Made by a program: the position numbers and the translations under genes
The notes under the pieces: generated by a model
The model's database searches: none
What the model was told of the DNA's origin: nothing
What the model saw: only the letters and a program-made list of their open reading frames with translations
Shown here: positions 7,732 through 14,842 of the stretch, piece after piece
Layout: every line of letters starts with the position of its first letter
Numbering within the stretch: position 1 is the stretch's first letter
Assembly: GCA_027068385.1 (NCBI GenBank)
Contig: JAMOTR010000084.1
Coordinates: 1 to 19,613 of the forward strand
Reading direction: 5' to 3'
DNA: 19,613 nucleotides
DNA from: Candidatus Heimdallarchaeota archaeon
Lineage (GTDB): Archaea; Asgardarchaeota; Njordarchaeia; Njordarchaeales; JAMOTR01

Positions 7732-8290
7732 GGTTCATCACCTCCTCGCGTTTCTTCTTTATGACCTTAATAGGCCCGAGCCGATCCCCTCTCATAGAGA
7801 ATTGGAGCTTCGAGGAGACCTTACCTCCCGTGACCTTTACGCGCACGGCATCGCCCACGACCATGTATTCCTCGGTCTCTCCGGTTTCCTTATTAGTCCT
7901 AGTGACCCTTCCCTGGTTCGGATCGATCTTAAACCGATACTTTCTCGTGTCTCCTAGATGGTTAACGTGAGCCATTCCGGATAAGAAGCTCCCGAGTCCT
8001 ATCTCCACGAACCTACCTTCGGCCTTCTTAAATCTACCTAAAAGCACGTCGTTCGCCTCTACATCGAGCACCACGGCTTTGATCCTGAGCCTTAAGTATA
8101 TGCGGCAGTCCGTGGGGGAACGAAAGGCGTCTTGAAGAGGCTCTACGTCGATGATCGAGAGGATTAATCCGAGATCCTGCCGATAAGAGCCTACTAGCGT
8201 ACGGGATACTTCGTATAAGTACTCATAAGTGAGGTCCCTCAACTTATAGGGATCCACGGGTACGTCCGTTATGATCGAAGCGATCTTCAC
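7724..8290 (-). CDS. rpo7: DNA-directed RNA polymerase subunit Rpo7 (RpoE')
   Basis: Rpo7 is the stalk subunit that pairs with Rpo4 and binds emerging RNA. The 188-residue protein has the N-terminal RNP-like half with DVPVDPYKLRDLTYEYL, the linking RQDLGLILSIIDVEP and the S1/OB half with RFVEIGLGSFLSGMAHVNHLGD, VGDAVRVKV and the final LQFSMRGDxLGPIKV, the position x being CGG; this segment resembles the MRxxxLGKLEWI ending of relatives. GTG 8290 is the only start that matches the family. A longer open frame from 8371 is produced by reading through the tRNA-Ser gene and is rejected. It overlaps spt4 by 8 bases; the end is TAA. rpo7-spt4 pairing is standard in archaea. Confidence 0.94.
   Translation of the reverse strand: MKIASIITDVPVDPYKLRDLTYEYLYEVSRTLVGSYRQDLGLILSIIDVEPLQDAFRSPTDCRIYLRLRIKAVVLDVEANDVLLGRFKKAEGRFVEIGLGSFLSGMAHVNHLGDTRKYRFKIDPNQGRVTRTNKETGETEEYMVVGDAVRVKVTGGKVSSKLQFSMRGDRLGPIKVIKKKREEVMNRG
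7737..7745 (-). promoter_or_regulatory. Strong Shine-Dalgarno site of spt4
   Basis: The coding strand reads GGAGGTGAT, complementary to the archaeal 16S 3' end, 5 bases before GTG 7731. It decides the spt4 start and lies within the rpo7 gene, so the pair is translationally linked. Confidence 0.75.
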
Positions 8291-8326
8291 CCTCTTAGGT
8301 ATCCCGAACGAATTTCTTTCTTCAGG

Positions 8327-8415
8327 TGGCGCCGGGGCCGGGATTTGAACCCGGGCGGGGCGAAGCCCCACGGGCTCTCCAGGCCCGCGCCTTAACCTGG
8401 CTCGGCCACCCCGGC
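8327..8415 (-). tRNA. tRNA-Ser (anticodon GGA)
   Basis: The cloverleaf closes fully: acceptor GCCGGGG with CCCCGGC, discriminator G73, anticodon stem CGGGC/GCCCG with loop CTGGAGA (anticodon GGA), T arm CCGGG-TTCAAAT-CCCGG, and a long variable arm TGGGGC-TTCG-CCCC typical of serine tRNAs. The 3' CCA is encoded (8327-8329). No intron. It lies 36 bases upstream of rpo7 on the same strand. A TATA-like AGATTTTTAG at 8441-8450 is about 30 bases before its 5' end. Confidence 0.96.
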
Positions 8416-8449
8416 TCGAAGAATATGTGTTCTCGAGGAACTAAAAATC

Positions 8450-8992
8450 TCACCGTATGAAGAGGATCGCTACCGATAAGGGACCTATGAGGAACCCGGT
8501 TATTACTTGAGAAACGGTATGCGCGCCCGTCTTTATTCTTGAAACCCCCGAGATCACGCTTACTAATATCATAATTATCCCCAGAACGGGCCGGATAGTG
8601 AGCTCTATGAATCCGGAAACGCTCCGGGCCATCACGTGCACGCTCGTCTTATGTCCCAATATCGTAAATAGTCCCGCTAGGAACGTCCCGAGACCATATA
8701 TGAGCGATGTCCTCGCTAAGGTATCAAGGCCTAAGCGGTCGTATAATTCGTATAGAGACATGATGGCGAGCCCTAAAGTGATCATAATCATCCGCCTAGC
8801 TCTTAGCTCCTCGCGCATCTCCCGATTACCCCCGCGCCTCGTGTAGAGGTATATTACGATGAGTGGAATAACTACCGCTAAGATAATCGGAGGGACGCTC
8901 ATGACGATTTTACCGTCGAGTGAGGAGGCGTGAATGAAAAGTATAATAGGGGGCAAAAACGGGATCGTAGCTATAGAAACGGCTTTCCGCAT
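8450..8992 (-). CDS. PAP2-like multi-span membrane protein
   Basis: The 180-residue protein has about six hydrophobic helices with a basic cytoplasmic loop (YTRRGGN to RARR). Near the C-terminus GHKTSVHVMA and SRIKTGAHTVSQVITG resemble the second and third motifs of PAP2/lipid-phosphatase proteins (PSGH and SRxxxxxHxxxD), but the final Asp is Gln and the first motif is not clear. It may be a lipid phosphatase relative, active or not, or another membrane component. It starts at ATG 8992, 3 bases after the NapH-like gene, and is last in a tight four-gene operon. Six CGG codons, no TGG, no CGA; it ends CGG-TGA. Confidence 0.7.
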   Translation of the reverse strand: MRKAVSIATIPFLPPIILFIHASSLDGKIVMSVPPIILAVVIPLIVIYLYTRRGGNREMREELRARRMIMITLGLAIMSLYELYDRLGLDTLARTSLIYGLGTFLAGLFTILGHKTSVHVMARSVSGFIELTIRPVLGIIMILVSVISGVSRIKTGAHTVSQVITGFLIGPLSVAILFIR

Positions 8993-8995
8993 GCT

Positions 8996-9838
8996 TTAGG
9001 ATATACCGACTTTGATAGCTCCTTCGGGACACGCGTCGGCACAGTCGAGACACATGAGACACATCGGGTCGCGTATCTCGTACTTATAGTCCATTAGGTC
9101 GATCCCCATAGGACACGCGCGGACGCACGCGTTACACCCGGTGCACCTAAGAGGATCGATCTTCACTACTATGAAGGAATACTTACTCACGAGGCTCATT
9201 AGGAGTCCCAAAGGACAGAACCGCCTACACCGGCCGCGAGGGACGCGTACTAGTAGATACACGAAAAGCGCGAAGACGAAGAGCCTAAGTATCGCGAGTT
9301 TCTTATGAGACGTCCGCGAGTCCCGAAAGCTCGCTTTAAGCGCTATGCTTATAGCCGTATTAATGGGATCTATAGCCGCATAAGGCGCCCTTAAGCTCCG
9401 CGATAATTCCTCTAAGCTCTTCACGCCCGCGGCTACCTCGGCTCCTATCGAGGCTATAACGATGAGAAAGATCGCGAGGAGGAAGAGCCCAAACTGATAC
9501 ATCCCGCGGTTCTGCTCCTTTGATACCTTAGTACCGAAGCGCCTCGCTATGGGTACGAACAGATCTTGAATGAAACCTACGGGACATATCCGGCCGCAGA
9601 AGGCGCGCCCGAAGACTATGGACGTCCCGAATATGATCGCTAGCGGTATCCGCGGAAAAGCCCCGCTCGTAGTGACCGTCTGTAACGCATCTAAAGCGCT
9701 CACAACGGTCGAATACTGAGGGTACGGGACGAGTATGGGTAGTATTAATTCCGTGGCCGCCCGACCTATTAGGGTGCCGTAGATAACTATTAGCGATATC
9801 ACTTGAACTATTAATCTATAAGCTCTTATCGACCCCAT
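8996..9838 (-). CDS. NapH-like membrane polyferredoxin
   Basis: This is a membrane-bound electron carrier of the NapH/NosR/CcoG type, about 280 residues. Order: N-terminal helix (LIVQVISLIVIYG), helices, the motif FCGxICPVGF, two more helices, CRxFCPLGLL, then a C-terminal 2[4Fe-4S] ferredoxin module CTGCNACVRACPMG and CLMCLDCADACPEGA. The three variable positions in FCGxICP, GxCR and CRxFCP are CGG (9590-9592, 9230-9232, 9221-9223), giving FCGWICP and GWCRWFCP, the form common in this family. GAGGTGA at 9844-9850 is well spaced for ATG 9838; GTG 9847 or ATG 9844 are alternatives. It probably moves electrons between a membrane quinol or carrier and partners outside. No TGG; ends TAA. Confidence 0.88.
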   Translation of the reverse strand: MGSIRAYRLIVQVISLIVIYGTLIGRAATELILPILVPYPQYSTVVSALDALQTVTTSGAFPRIPLAIIFGTSIVFGRAFCGRICPVGFIQDLFVPIARRFGTKVSKEQNRGMYQFGLFLLAIFLIVIASIGAEVAAGVKSLEELSRSLRAPYAAIDPINTAISIALKASFRDSRTSHKKLAILRLFVFALFVYLLVRVPRGRCRRFCPLGLLMSLVSKYSFIVVKIDPLRCTGCNACVRACPMGIDLMDYKYEIRDPMCLMCLDCADACPEGAIKVGIS

Positions 9839-9848
9839 ACTCATCACC

Positions 9849-9977
9849 TCAGAAGTATCCGGAGTTCTGATAGAATTCGATGACGCTCTTCACCGCGTCG
9901 TGTATGCCGCCTTTGTCCGCAGCTATCACCACGATAAGAGCTATTAGAGCTATTAGAAACAGCCTGTAACGATTCAT
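9849..9977 (-). CDS. 42-residue single-span membrane peptide
   Basis: A short frame encodes MNRYRLFLIALIALIVVIAA, then a polar C-terminus (DKGGIHDAVKSVIEFYQNSGYF). The N-terminal basic residues and hydrophobic stretch make a signal anchor or signal peptide. Its ATG overlaps the TGA of the Cys-rich gene (ATGA) and its own TGA lies 2 bases before the NapH-like GTG, so it is embedded in the operon. Small single-helix subunits are common partners of membrane redox proteins. No family is recognised. Confidence 0.65.
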   Translation of the reverse strand: MNRYRLFLIALIALIVVIAADKGGIHDAVKSVIEFYQNSGYF

Positions 9978-10306
9978 TCAAAATCTTCCTCCTCGAACTC
10001 TTTTTCGAATTTCTCGTACATCTCTTCCTCATCGATCTCCTTGACCTTCTTAGTGAGCGTTAAGCGACAGCGTCCGTCTGATAACAGAGCACCTATCGCG
10101 CACTTAGCGTATAAGCATTCCCCGCCTATACATTCGTCCCCCACGTCGTTACACATCCGACGCCCCGTGCGTCTATCGTAATATAACGCCTTCTTAGTGC
10201 ATATGAAGAACTTACACGCTGGATGACATTTCGTTCCCGATGGGGGCCCCTCTAAAGTACGACCAAAAGGGTCGCGTATACGACGCCTTCTACGTCTCTC
10301 GCGCAC
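9974..10306 (-). CDS. Eight-cysteine protein, first gene of the redox operon
   Basis: The 110-residue protein has an Arg-rich start (RERRRRRRIR), a cysteine core with C27, C31, C36, C52, C59, C64, C69 and C80, and a very acidic helical tail (EEEMYEKFEKEFEEEDFE). Eight Cys in a 54-residue core suggest metal or iron-sulfur binding, but the spacing is not a standard ferredoxin or zinc ribbon that I know. It has no signal peptide, so it is likely cytoplasmic. CGG at codon 50 gives GRWMC. It starts at GTG 10306, 5 bases after a perfect palindrome. It overlaps the next gene by 4 bases. The operon context suggests a soluble partner of the polyferredoxin. Confidence 0.72.
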   Translation of the reverse strand: MRERRRRRRIRDPFGRTLEGPPSGTKCHPACKFFICTKKALYYDRRTGRRMCNDVGDECIGGECLYAKCAIGALLSDGRCRLTLTKKVKEIDEEEMYEKFEKEFEEEDFE

Positions 10307-10311
10307 GTGAA

Positions 10312-10327
10312 TTCCTATTAATAGGAA
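10312..10327. promoter_or_regulatory. Perfect 16-bp palindrome, probable operator
   Basis: TTCCTATTAATAGGAA is fully self-complementary. It ends 5 bases from the GTG of the Cys-rich gene, and a TATA-like CTTAATTT (minus strand, about 10326-10333) overlaps its outer edge. A repressor bound here would block initiation of the redox operon. The divergent secreted-protein gene starts 94 bases away. Confidence 0.55.
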
Positions 10328-10393
10328 ATTAAGAAGTGTCCTCCTCCTTCGTTACGTGTCCGTTCGACATCAATCGATAAATTCGAGTAATAA

Positions 10394-10403
10394 TTTATAA
10401 AAT
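10394..10403 (+). promoter_or_regulatory. TATA box of the secreted-protein gene
   Basis: TTTATAAAAT is centred about 22 bases before ATG 10421, consistent with a leaderless or very short 5' end at that ATG, and not at the TTG two codons upstream. Confidence 0.55.
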
Positions 10404-10420
10404 AAGAAGAACTCTTGGAT

Positions 10421-11092
10421 ATGCGCTTCCTTCATTTTATTATCTTACTCTCCCTTCTCGTACCCGCTTACGCTTATTCTATAGATTCTATACCTTGGGT
10501 AGCACAGAAGGGTCGGGTAAAGTACGATGTATCCGTAAGCGGCTTATCGATAAACTTCCCGTCTCAGTTCGCGATAGCGTTCGACGGCTACGTGGACTTA
10601 GGTAACGGGACGTATAAGATGAGGTTTACGTTCATTTATCCGAACGGAAACAAGACCGCAGAGTACGATCGGAACTTCGAGAAGTATCCGTTCGTATATG
10701 ATGAGGATGACGATGACGGGGTCCCGTTCTTCGATCCCGATAGGACGGACGACATCGTTCAGGGCATAAAGGAGCTTCAGATGCAGGTGACGGAAGGGTC
10801 TAAGAAGATCGATATAAGCGGTAACGAGTTCTCCATAAAGATCGTACAGGCTCAGAATTCTACCCATTACATAGAACTACGGCTAGCCGAAAAGGCGGGA
10901 TTCGTAGCTTACCTCGATTATCGCGTTTCGATCCTGGGAATCAACGTCGAGGTAAAGCTCGTCGCTATCGCCACGAACATCCATGAGCCCACGCTAGTGG
11001 AGGAGCTAAAGGCCTCAGAGAACGTCGTCGTTCCCGCCTTAGCGCTCATCGCGATCATAAGCGCCCTAATACTCTTCTTAAGGAGGAGACGA
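10421..11092 (+). CDS. Secreted, membrane-anchored protein with acidic Ca-binding-like loop
   Basis: The 223-residue protein has a signal peptide (MRFLHFIILLSLLVPAYAYS), a beta-rich outer domain, and a C-terminal helix (VVVPALALIAIISALILFL) followed by Arg residues, so the domain faces outside and is anchored. Near residue 95 the segment YDEDDDDGVPFFDPDRTDD resembles DxDxDG calcium loops. Sequons NGT, NKT and NST could be used by AglB, also encoded here. The CGA at 11090-11092 follows the Arg-rich stop-transfer and precedes T5; taken as stop. The next conventional stop (11156-11158) would add 21 residues. It holds three CGG and one TGG. No family recognised. Confidence 0.72.
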
Positions 11093-11093
11093 G

Positions 11094-11098
11094 TTTTT
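11094..11098 (+). terminator. T5 tract after the secreted-protein gene
   Basis: TTTTT begins one base after the CGA at 11090-11092, where the gene ends if CGA is a stop. Confidence 0.4.
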
Positions 11099-11178
11099 AT
11101 TCCGCGTCTTATTAAATACGAGAAGGATGATGATTTTGGCTACCAGCTGATCGGCTGATGAGTAACCCCCGGTACTGA

Positions 11179-12171
11179 TCACAAAATTCCTAATTTTCTC
11201 AACCTCTCTACGATCTCCGCTATAACCTCTTGAGTCCCCTCTACGTTCTGGTCGGGTATCCTCTTCTCGAACGGTTCCACCTCTTTCCCTATAGCCGTTA
11301 GATAAGCCGCCTTCCGGAGCTTCGGAACGGCATCCGTATATCCACCGCCCGCGGTAAACACTAGCCTAGCCCCCACGTCCCTAAGCGCCTTTCCGTATTC
11401 TATGAACGCGTGTACGCTATATCTTAAGGTGGTTAACGGATCACCGTGCCGACCGTCCGCGCCCGATTGTACGATGATCACGTCCGGATTATAAGACTCG
11501 AGTAGTTTCCTTATCAGATCAGCCGCTAACGCGGCCGAATCGTCCGCGGAGAAATGACGCAGGGGGATGTTTACGTTATAACCTAAGCCTTTACCGACTC
11601 CCATCTCGGTGAGCCGCCCGGTTCCCGGATATATTCCGTAGTCGTGCACGCTTATGTGGAGTATGTCCTTATCGTATAGTATCTCCTGAGTCCCATCACC
11701 ATGATGAGCGTCGTAGTCCACCACGGCTACCCTATATCCTTGCTCGTAAGCGTACAACGCCGCGATCGCCACGTCGTTAACGGGGCAGAAGCCGCCCGAG
11801 CGGTCGCGATGAGCGTGATGTAGGCCCCCTTGGGTGTTAAACGCGTGCCCCTCCTGTAGAGCTACCTCTAGGGCCGTGAGAGTACCGGCTACGTAATGTA
11901 ACACGTGGTCGAAGAATCCCGGGTAAGCGTACGTATCGTAATCTAAAGGCACGGGCTCCTTTATGTCTCTAAACGCCTTTAGGCGCTCGACGTATTCGGG
12001 ATCGTGAGCCAACAACAAGTATCTCTCGTCCATGAACTCCTCCTTCGGCTCGACGATCCTGGGCTCCCCCAACTCCCTAATAAATTTCCTCGGGCGCCTA
12101 GTCCGAACGGCCCTTAGGTCCGGAGGGGTAAAGGCTATCTCATCATAAAGCTTCTCATAAATTACGTTCAT
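11179..12171 (-). CDS. Histone deacetylase-family (AcuC/HdaH-like) deacetylase
   Basis: This is a zinc-dependent amidohydrolase of the arginase/deacetylase fold, 330 residues. Motifs: AHDPEYVERL, the catalytic His pair in GGLHHAHRDRSGGFCPVND (H118, H119), VDYDAHHGDGTQEILY with zinc ligands D154 and H156, YPGTG, SGADG (third ligand D239), and GGGY with Y278, the transition-state residue. All catalytic residues are present, so it should be active, on acetyl-lysine or a small acylated amine. CGG at 11314-11316 (PKLxKAAYL) sits on the Trp usual after GGGY in this family. It follows DUF123 by 35 bases and ends TGA; no CGA in the frame. Confidence 0.93.
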   Translation of the reverse strand: MNVIYEKLYDEIAFTPPDLRAVRTRRPRKFIRELGEPRIVEPKEEFMDERYLLLAHDPEYVERLKAFRDIKEPVPLDYDTYAYPGFFDHVLHYVAGTLTALEVALQEGHAFNTQGGLHHAHRDRSGGFCPVNDVAIAALYAYEQGYRVAVVDYDAHHGDGTQEILYDKDILHISVHDYGIYPGTGRLTEMGVGKGLGYNVNIPLRHFSADDSAALAADLIRKLLESYNPDVIIVQSGADGRHGDPLTTLRYSVHAFIEYGKALRDVGARLVFTAGGGYTDAVPKLRKAAYLTAIGKEVEPFEKRIPDQNVEGTQEVIAEIVERLRKLGIL

Positions 12172-12206
12172 CGTACACCCATAACCTAGAGAAAATAAGT
12201 TTCTAC

Positions 12207-12602
12207 TCGTTCGGGAACGTACTCTTCCCCGCCTTCCGGTAACGATAATAACCTCTCAGAATACAGCAGGTGGCTATATGAGGAGGGATCGTCCGAGGAT
12301 CCGAAACGTTTATGCACGGGCCTCCGCCCCATGTTCGATAACTTCTTCACCATTTCGCTCTCGCTTTCCTCTTTCCGATATATGAAAGCCCTCTCGGGTT
12401 TAATCTTAGAGGTTATATAATCGATGTGCCGCCTCAGCTTCTTATCCCTCATAAAGTGTCTTGCGATTCTACGGAAGATCCTATCTTTAGGCGCTCTACC
12501 CACGTATAAGTAATACCCGGGAGCGAAGGTAAGCTCTCCCAAGGATCCGACGCGTAACGTTAGCTCATCTTTTATTCTTATTAGGAGGACGTATACGGGC
12601 AT
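12207..12602 (-). CDS. DUF123 protein (GIY-YIG-related, COG1833)
   Basis: A 131-residue DUF123 protein, related to the GIY-YIG nuclease fold. It shows VYVLLIRI, VGSLGELTFAPGYYLYVGRAP, ARHF, DKKLRxHIDYIT (x is CGG at 12429-12431, the family's invariant Trp of WHIDYL), the Glu-rich ESESEMVKKL and FGSSDDPSSYSHLLY. Function in archaea is not established. ATG 12602 matches the family start; a longer frame reads through the tRNA-Ala. CGA at 12207-12209 is taken as the stop; the next conventional stop is at 12186 and would add six residues. It lies 30 bases after tRNA-Ala and before the deacetylase, on one strand. Confidence 0.88.
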
Positions 12603-12632
12603 TCCGAAATCGAGGGCGGGAGTTTTAACCCG

Positions 12633-12709
12633 TGGTGGACGGGCCGGGATTTGAACCCGGGGCCTCCGGCTTGCCATGCCGGCGCTCTACCAGGCTGAGC
12701 TACCCGCCC
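12633..12709 (-). tRNA. tRNA-Ala (anticodon GGC)
   Basis: All arms pair: acceptor GGGCGGG with CCCGTCC containing the G3-U70 pair that marks alanine tRNAs, D arm GCTC/GAGC, anticodon stem CCGGC/GCCGG with loop ATGGCAA (anticodon GGC), T arm CCGGG-TTCAAAT-CCCGG, discriminator A73. The CCA end is encoded (12633-12635). No intron. Confidence 0.97.
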
Positions 12710-12732
12710 CTAGTTTTATCCTTCATCGCACG

Positions 12733-12740
12733 AATTTAAA
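12733..12740 (-). promoter_or_regulatory. TATA box of tRNA-Ala
   Basis: TTTAAATT on the minus strand is centred 27 bases before the tRNA 5' end at 12709, the standard archaeal spacing. Confidence 0.6.
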
Positions 12741-12775
12741 GAATACTCGTCCGTTCGCATCATCGCGTACATTCG

Positions 12776-12785
12776 AAATATAAAT
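12776..12785 (+). promoter_or_regulatory. TATA box of the eL31-eS8 operon
   Basis: AAATATAAAT lies about 48 bases before ATG 12828. With initiation about 26 bases downstream this gives a leader of around 20 bases. Confidence 0.5.
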
Positions 12786-12827
12786 CTGAGGAGAAGATCT
12801 TTCTTAACCGTCCGCCTCATCGTTCTC

Positions 12828-13235
12828 ATGTCCCTCGAGGAGTTAGAGGTAGAAGAGCTCGAGATGTTAGAGCCTATTTCCGAGCCCATGGTGTACGTAG
12901 TAAAGTTCTTCCCTCTACTAAAGACGATACCCAGGCGGCGCCGCGCTAAGCGTGCTGTACGCTATCTACGCGAGCGGATAGGAAACCGTGTGACGTACGA
13001 GACGGAGACCGAGAAGGGAGGGAAGAAGATCAAGGTGCGCAAGCGCGTGGGCCCCGATCACGTGCGGATTTCCCCTGAAGTGTCTAAGGCCATACGGTCT
13101 AGAGGAGCTAAGAAGCCCCCGAGACGCTTGAAGGTCGTGGTAATAAAGTTCCGCGACCCCGAGACGGACGAAGTACGGGCCCGCGTGTACATGCCCGATG
13201 AGCCGATCGTGAGGGCTCTAAGTAAGAAGAGATAA
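12828..13235 (+). CDS. rpl31e: Ribosomal protein eL31 (L31e), extended
   Basis: eL31 lines the peptide exit tunnel of the large subunit. The core is clear: YVVKFFPLLKTIPRxRRAKRAVRYLRE and VxISPEVSKAIxSRGAKKPPRRLKVVV. Each x is CGG: codon 37 (12936-12938) and codon 90 (13095-13097) are the family's conserved Trp in PRWRRAK and AIWxRG. At 135 residues it is longer than the usual 80-100: an acidic start (about 20 residues, MSLEELEVEELEMLEPISEP), a basic insert (EKGGKKIKVRKRVG) and a longer end account for this. No TGG codon. It ends TAA and eS8 starts 20 bases later. Confidence 0.94.
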   Translation: MSLEELEVEELEMLEPISEPMVYVVKFFPLLKTIPRRRRAKRAVRYLRERIGNRVTYETETEKGGKKIKVRKRVGPDHVRISPEVSKAIRSRGAKKPPRRLKVVVIKFRDPETDEVRARVYMPDEPIVRALSKKR

Positions 13236-13244
13236 ATCCGAAGC

Positions 13245-13250
13245 GGTGAT
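13245..13250 (+). promoter_or_regulatory. Shine-Dalgarno site of eS8
   Basis: GGTGAT ends 5 bases before ATG 13256 and sets the start of the second gene in the ribosomal pair. Confidence 0.6.
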
Positions 13251-13255
13251 GAGGT

Positions 13256-13648
13256 ATGGCCATATACCACGGTCGCGACTTGAGGAAGCTCTCAGGAGGG
13301 TTTAAGGGGAGGCATTATAAGCGTAAGCGCCGCGCCCATGCCGGAAGGCCTCCTGCCGAGACGAGGCTTGGGGAGAAGGAGAAAAAGAAGAAGATACGCA
13401 CGCGCGGAGGGAACTTTAAGATACGCCTCCTAGTGGCTACTCACGCGAACGTGATGGACCCTGAGACCCACAGGGCGAAGAAGGTGCGCATACTAGACGT
13501 GGTCCAAAACCCCGCTAATCGCGAATACGCGAGGCGTAGAATAATCACGAAGGGCGCGATCATAGAGACCGAATTAGGACTCGCTAAGGTAACAAACAGG
13601 CCCGGACAGGAAGGATACATAAACGCGGTCCTTATTAAGAAGAAGCGA
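13256..13648 (+). CDS. rps8e: Ribosomal protein eS8 (S8e)
   Basis: eS8 is a small-subunit protein. The 130-residue product contains [13 protein letters not shown], the [11 protein letters not shown] segment, [43 protein letters not shown] and the closing [35 protein letters not shown]. It has about twenty Arg codons and no CGG, in keeping with a protein without Trp. The only CGA (13646-13648) comes right after INAVLIKKK, where family members end, and is followed by T5. The next conventional stop is TAG at 13655-13657, only two codons later. It is cotranscribed with eL31. Confidence 0.95.
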
Positions 13649-13653
13649 TTTTT
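13649..13653 (+). terminator. T5 tract after eS8
   Basis: TTTTT starts at the base after the CGA codon that ends eS8. Confidence 0.45.
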
Positions 13654-13715
13654 GTAGGGGAGATCATCAATAAAATAATAAGATGAGGAGAAGAGGGTCG
13701 TCTGAGCGCGATGAT

Positions 13716-13731
13716 GAAAAGGCATTTGCCT
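13716..13731 (-). terminator. Hairpin plus T-tract after the glycosyltransferase
   Basis: On the minus strand the arms AGGCA and TGCCT (2-base loop) are followed by a short T run. The hairpin begins 2 bases after the CGA at 13734-13736, as expected if that codon ends the gene. Confidence 0.5.
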
Positions 13732-13733
13732 GA

Positions 13734-14822
13734 TCGGGCGTACTTATAGGCCTCCCTCTGTACCTCATCGAGCCGCCTTACGCGTTTAGCCACCTCATAC
13801 ACGCGCCTCTTCTTCCTTATCCGATTATCCGAATCCTCGTTCGCGATGCCCTCGAGGATGTCCCGGAACTCCTCGTCGTCGTAAAACGTGATCGCCTCGG
13901 GAACGTATTTGATTACCTGGGTGAGCGTGCGCGGTATTACGGGTACCGCTCCCACTTGTATGAGCGTGTATACCCTATTAGGGGAAATCCCCTCATGAAG
14001 AGGATGCGGCTTCCGCGGCACCAGAAGCGTCCGAACGTCCTTAAACATCTCATAGAGCCTCATATGAGGTACGAACTCATGCCGCGTGACGTTTTTATAG
14101 TCTCCTATGTTCCCTCCCACGAAGAACAATTTCCCGTATCTCCCCTCTTCGAACTTCTTAGGAAAACCATCTACGGGCCTGCGATGGGGGAACTTATGGC
14201 CGTGGACGATGTATTGGGGACGGTCTACCGCCCCGTGAATGGTCTCTTCCTCTATTCCCGGCTCTATTTTAGGAACCTCGAGCTTATGAGGGAAGTTCGG
14301 GAGCTCAAAACCTTTCCTCGCCCCAAATTTTAAGTACTTCTCCACGATTTTGTTCGAAGGGGCCACGACTACTACGTCCTCGATCACCTCGACGTTCTTC
14401 CTATAATATTTCTTAGGAATAAACTCTAGGAGCGAACTAAGCGGGCCTAAGAGGGTCTTGAGTTTTACCTTAGCCCTAATATAAGCGGTGGATACCCGAT
14501 CCTCATGCGAGTCGTAAACCATCGGGGCGAGGCCTTTTGAGAGGTACGCTGAGGGGAAATCGTGAGCGTGTATAACGTCCGGCTTTACCCTCTGTACGAT
14601 CTTCTTTAGTTTCCCCCTAGACCGCCTATAACCGGCCTTATCAAACAGCGTAAATTTTAACTTATAGAACCCTAAAGGTATCTCCCTTATCGCCCGACCT
14701 GTTATGTCCGGAGCCGCTAGATAAACTTCGTTACCCATATAATGGTCCGATAATATCGCGCGTTCTACTCTTATATCCGGGAGCGGCCGAGGGGTTATGT
14801 GTAATACTTTAAGCGTCTCCAT
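13734..14822 (-). CDS. GT-B glycosyltransferase (GT4-like)
   Basis: A 362-residue two-domain glycosyltransferase. N-terminal domain: METLKVLHITP, VYLAAPDI, VKPDVIHAHDFPSAYL, then YDSHEDxVSTAYIRA (x is CGG, fitting the YDsHExW form). C-terminal domain: KLFFVGGNIGDYKN, TLLVP, HEGISPNRVYTLIQVGAVPVIP, the donor-binding loop. Ten CGG codons, no TGG. CGA 13734-13736 (KYA-CGA) is taken as the stop. The next conventional stop is at 13635, inside eS8 on the other strand, and the tail it adds is unlike the family. ATG 14822 is chosen over TTG 14846. Third in the operon with the ferredoxin; beside aglB, so it may build an N-glycan, although the substrate is unknown. Confidence 0.84.
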
Positions 14823-14842
14823 GAGCTTAAAACTATAAAAAT

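Noticed and set aside
8291..8371. N-terminal extension of rpo7
   Set aside because: It is the antisense-free reading of the tRNA-Ser gene on the same strand. The tRNA folds perfectly and Rpo7 homology starts at GTG 8290.
12603..12677. N-terminal extension of DUF123
   Set aside because: Produced by reading through tRNA-Ala; family homology starts at ATG 12602.
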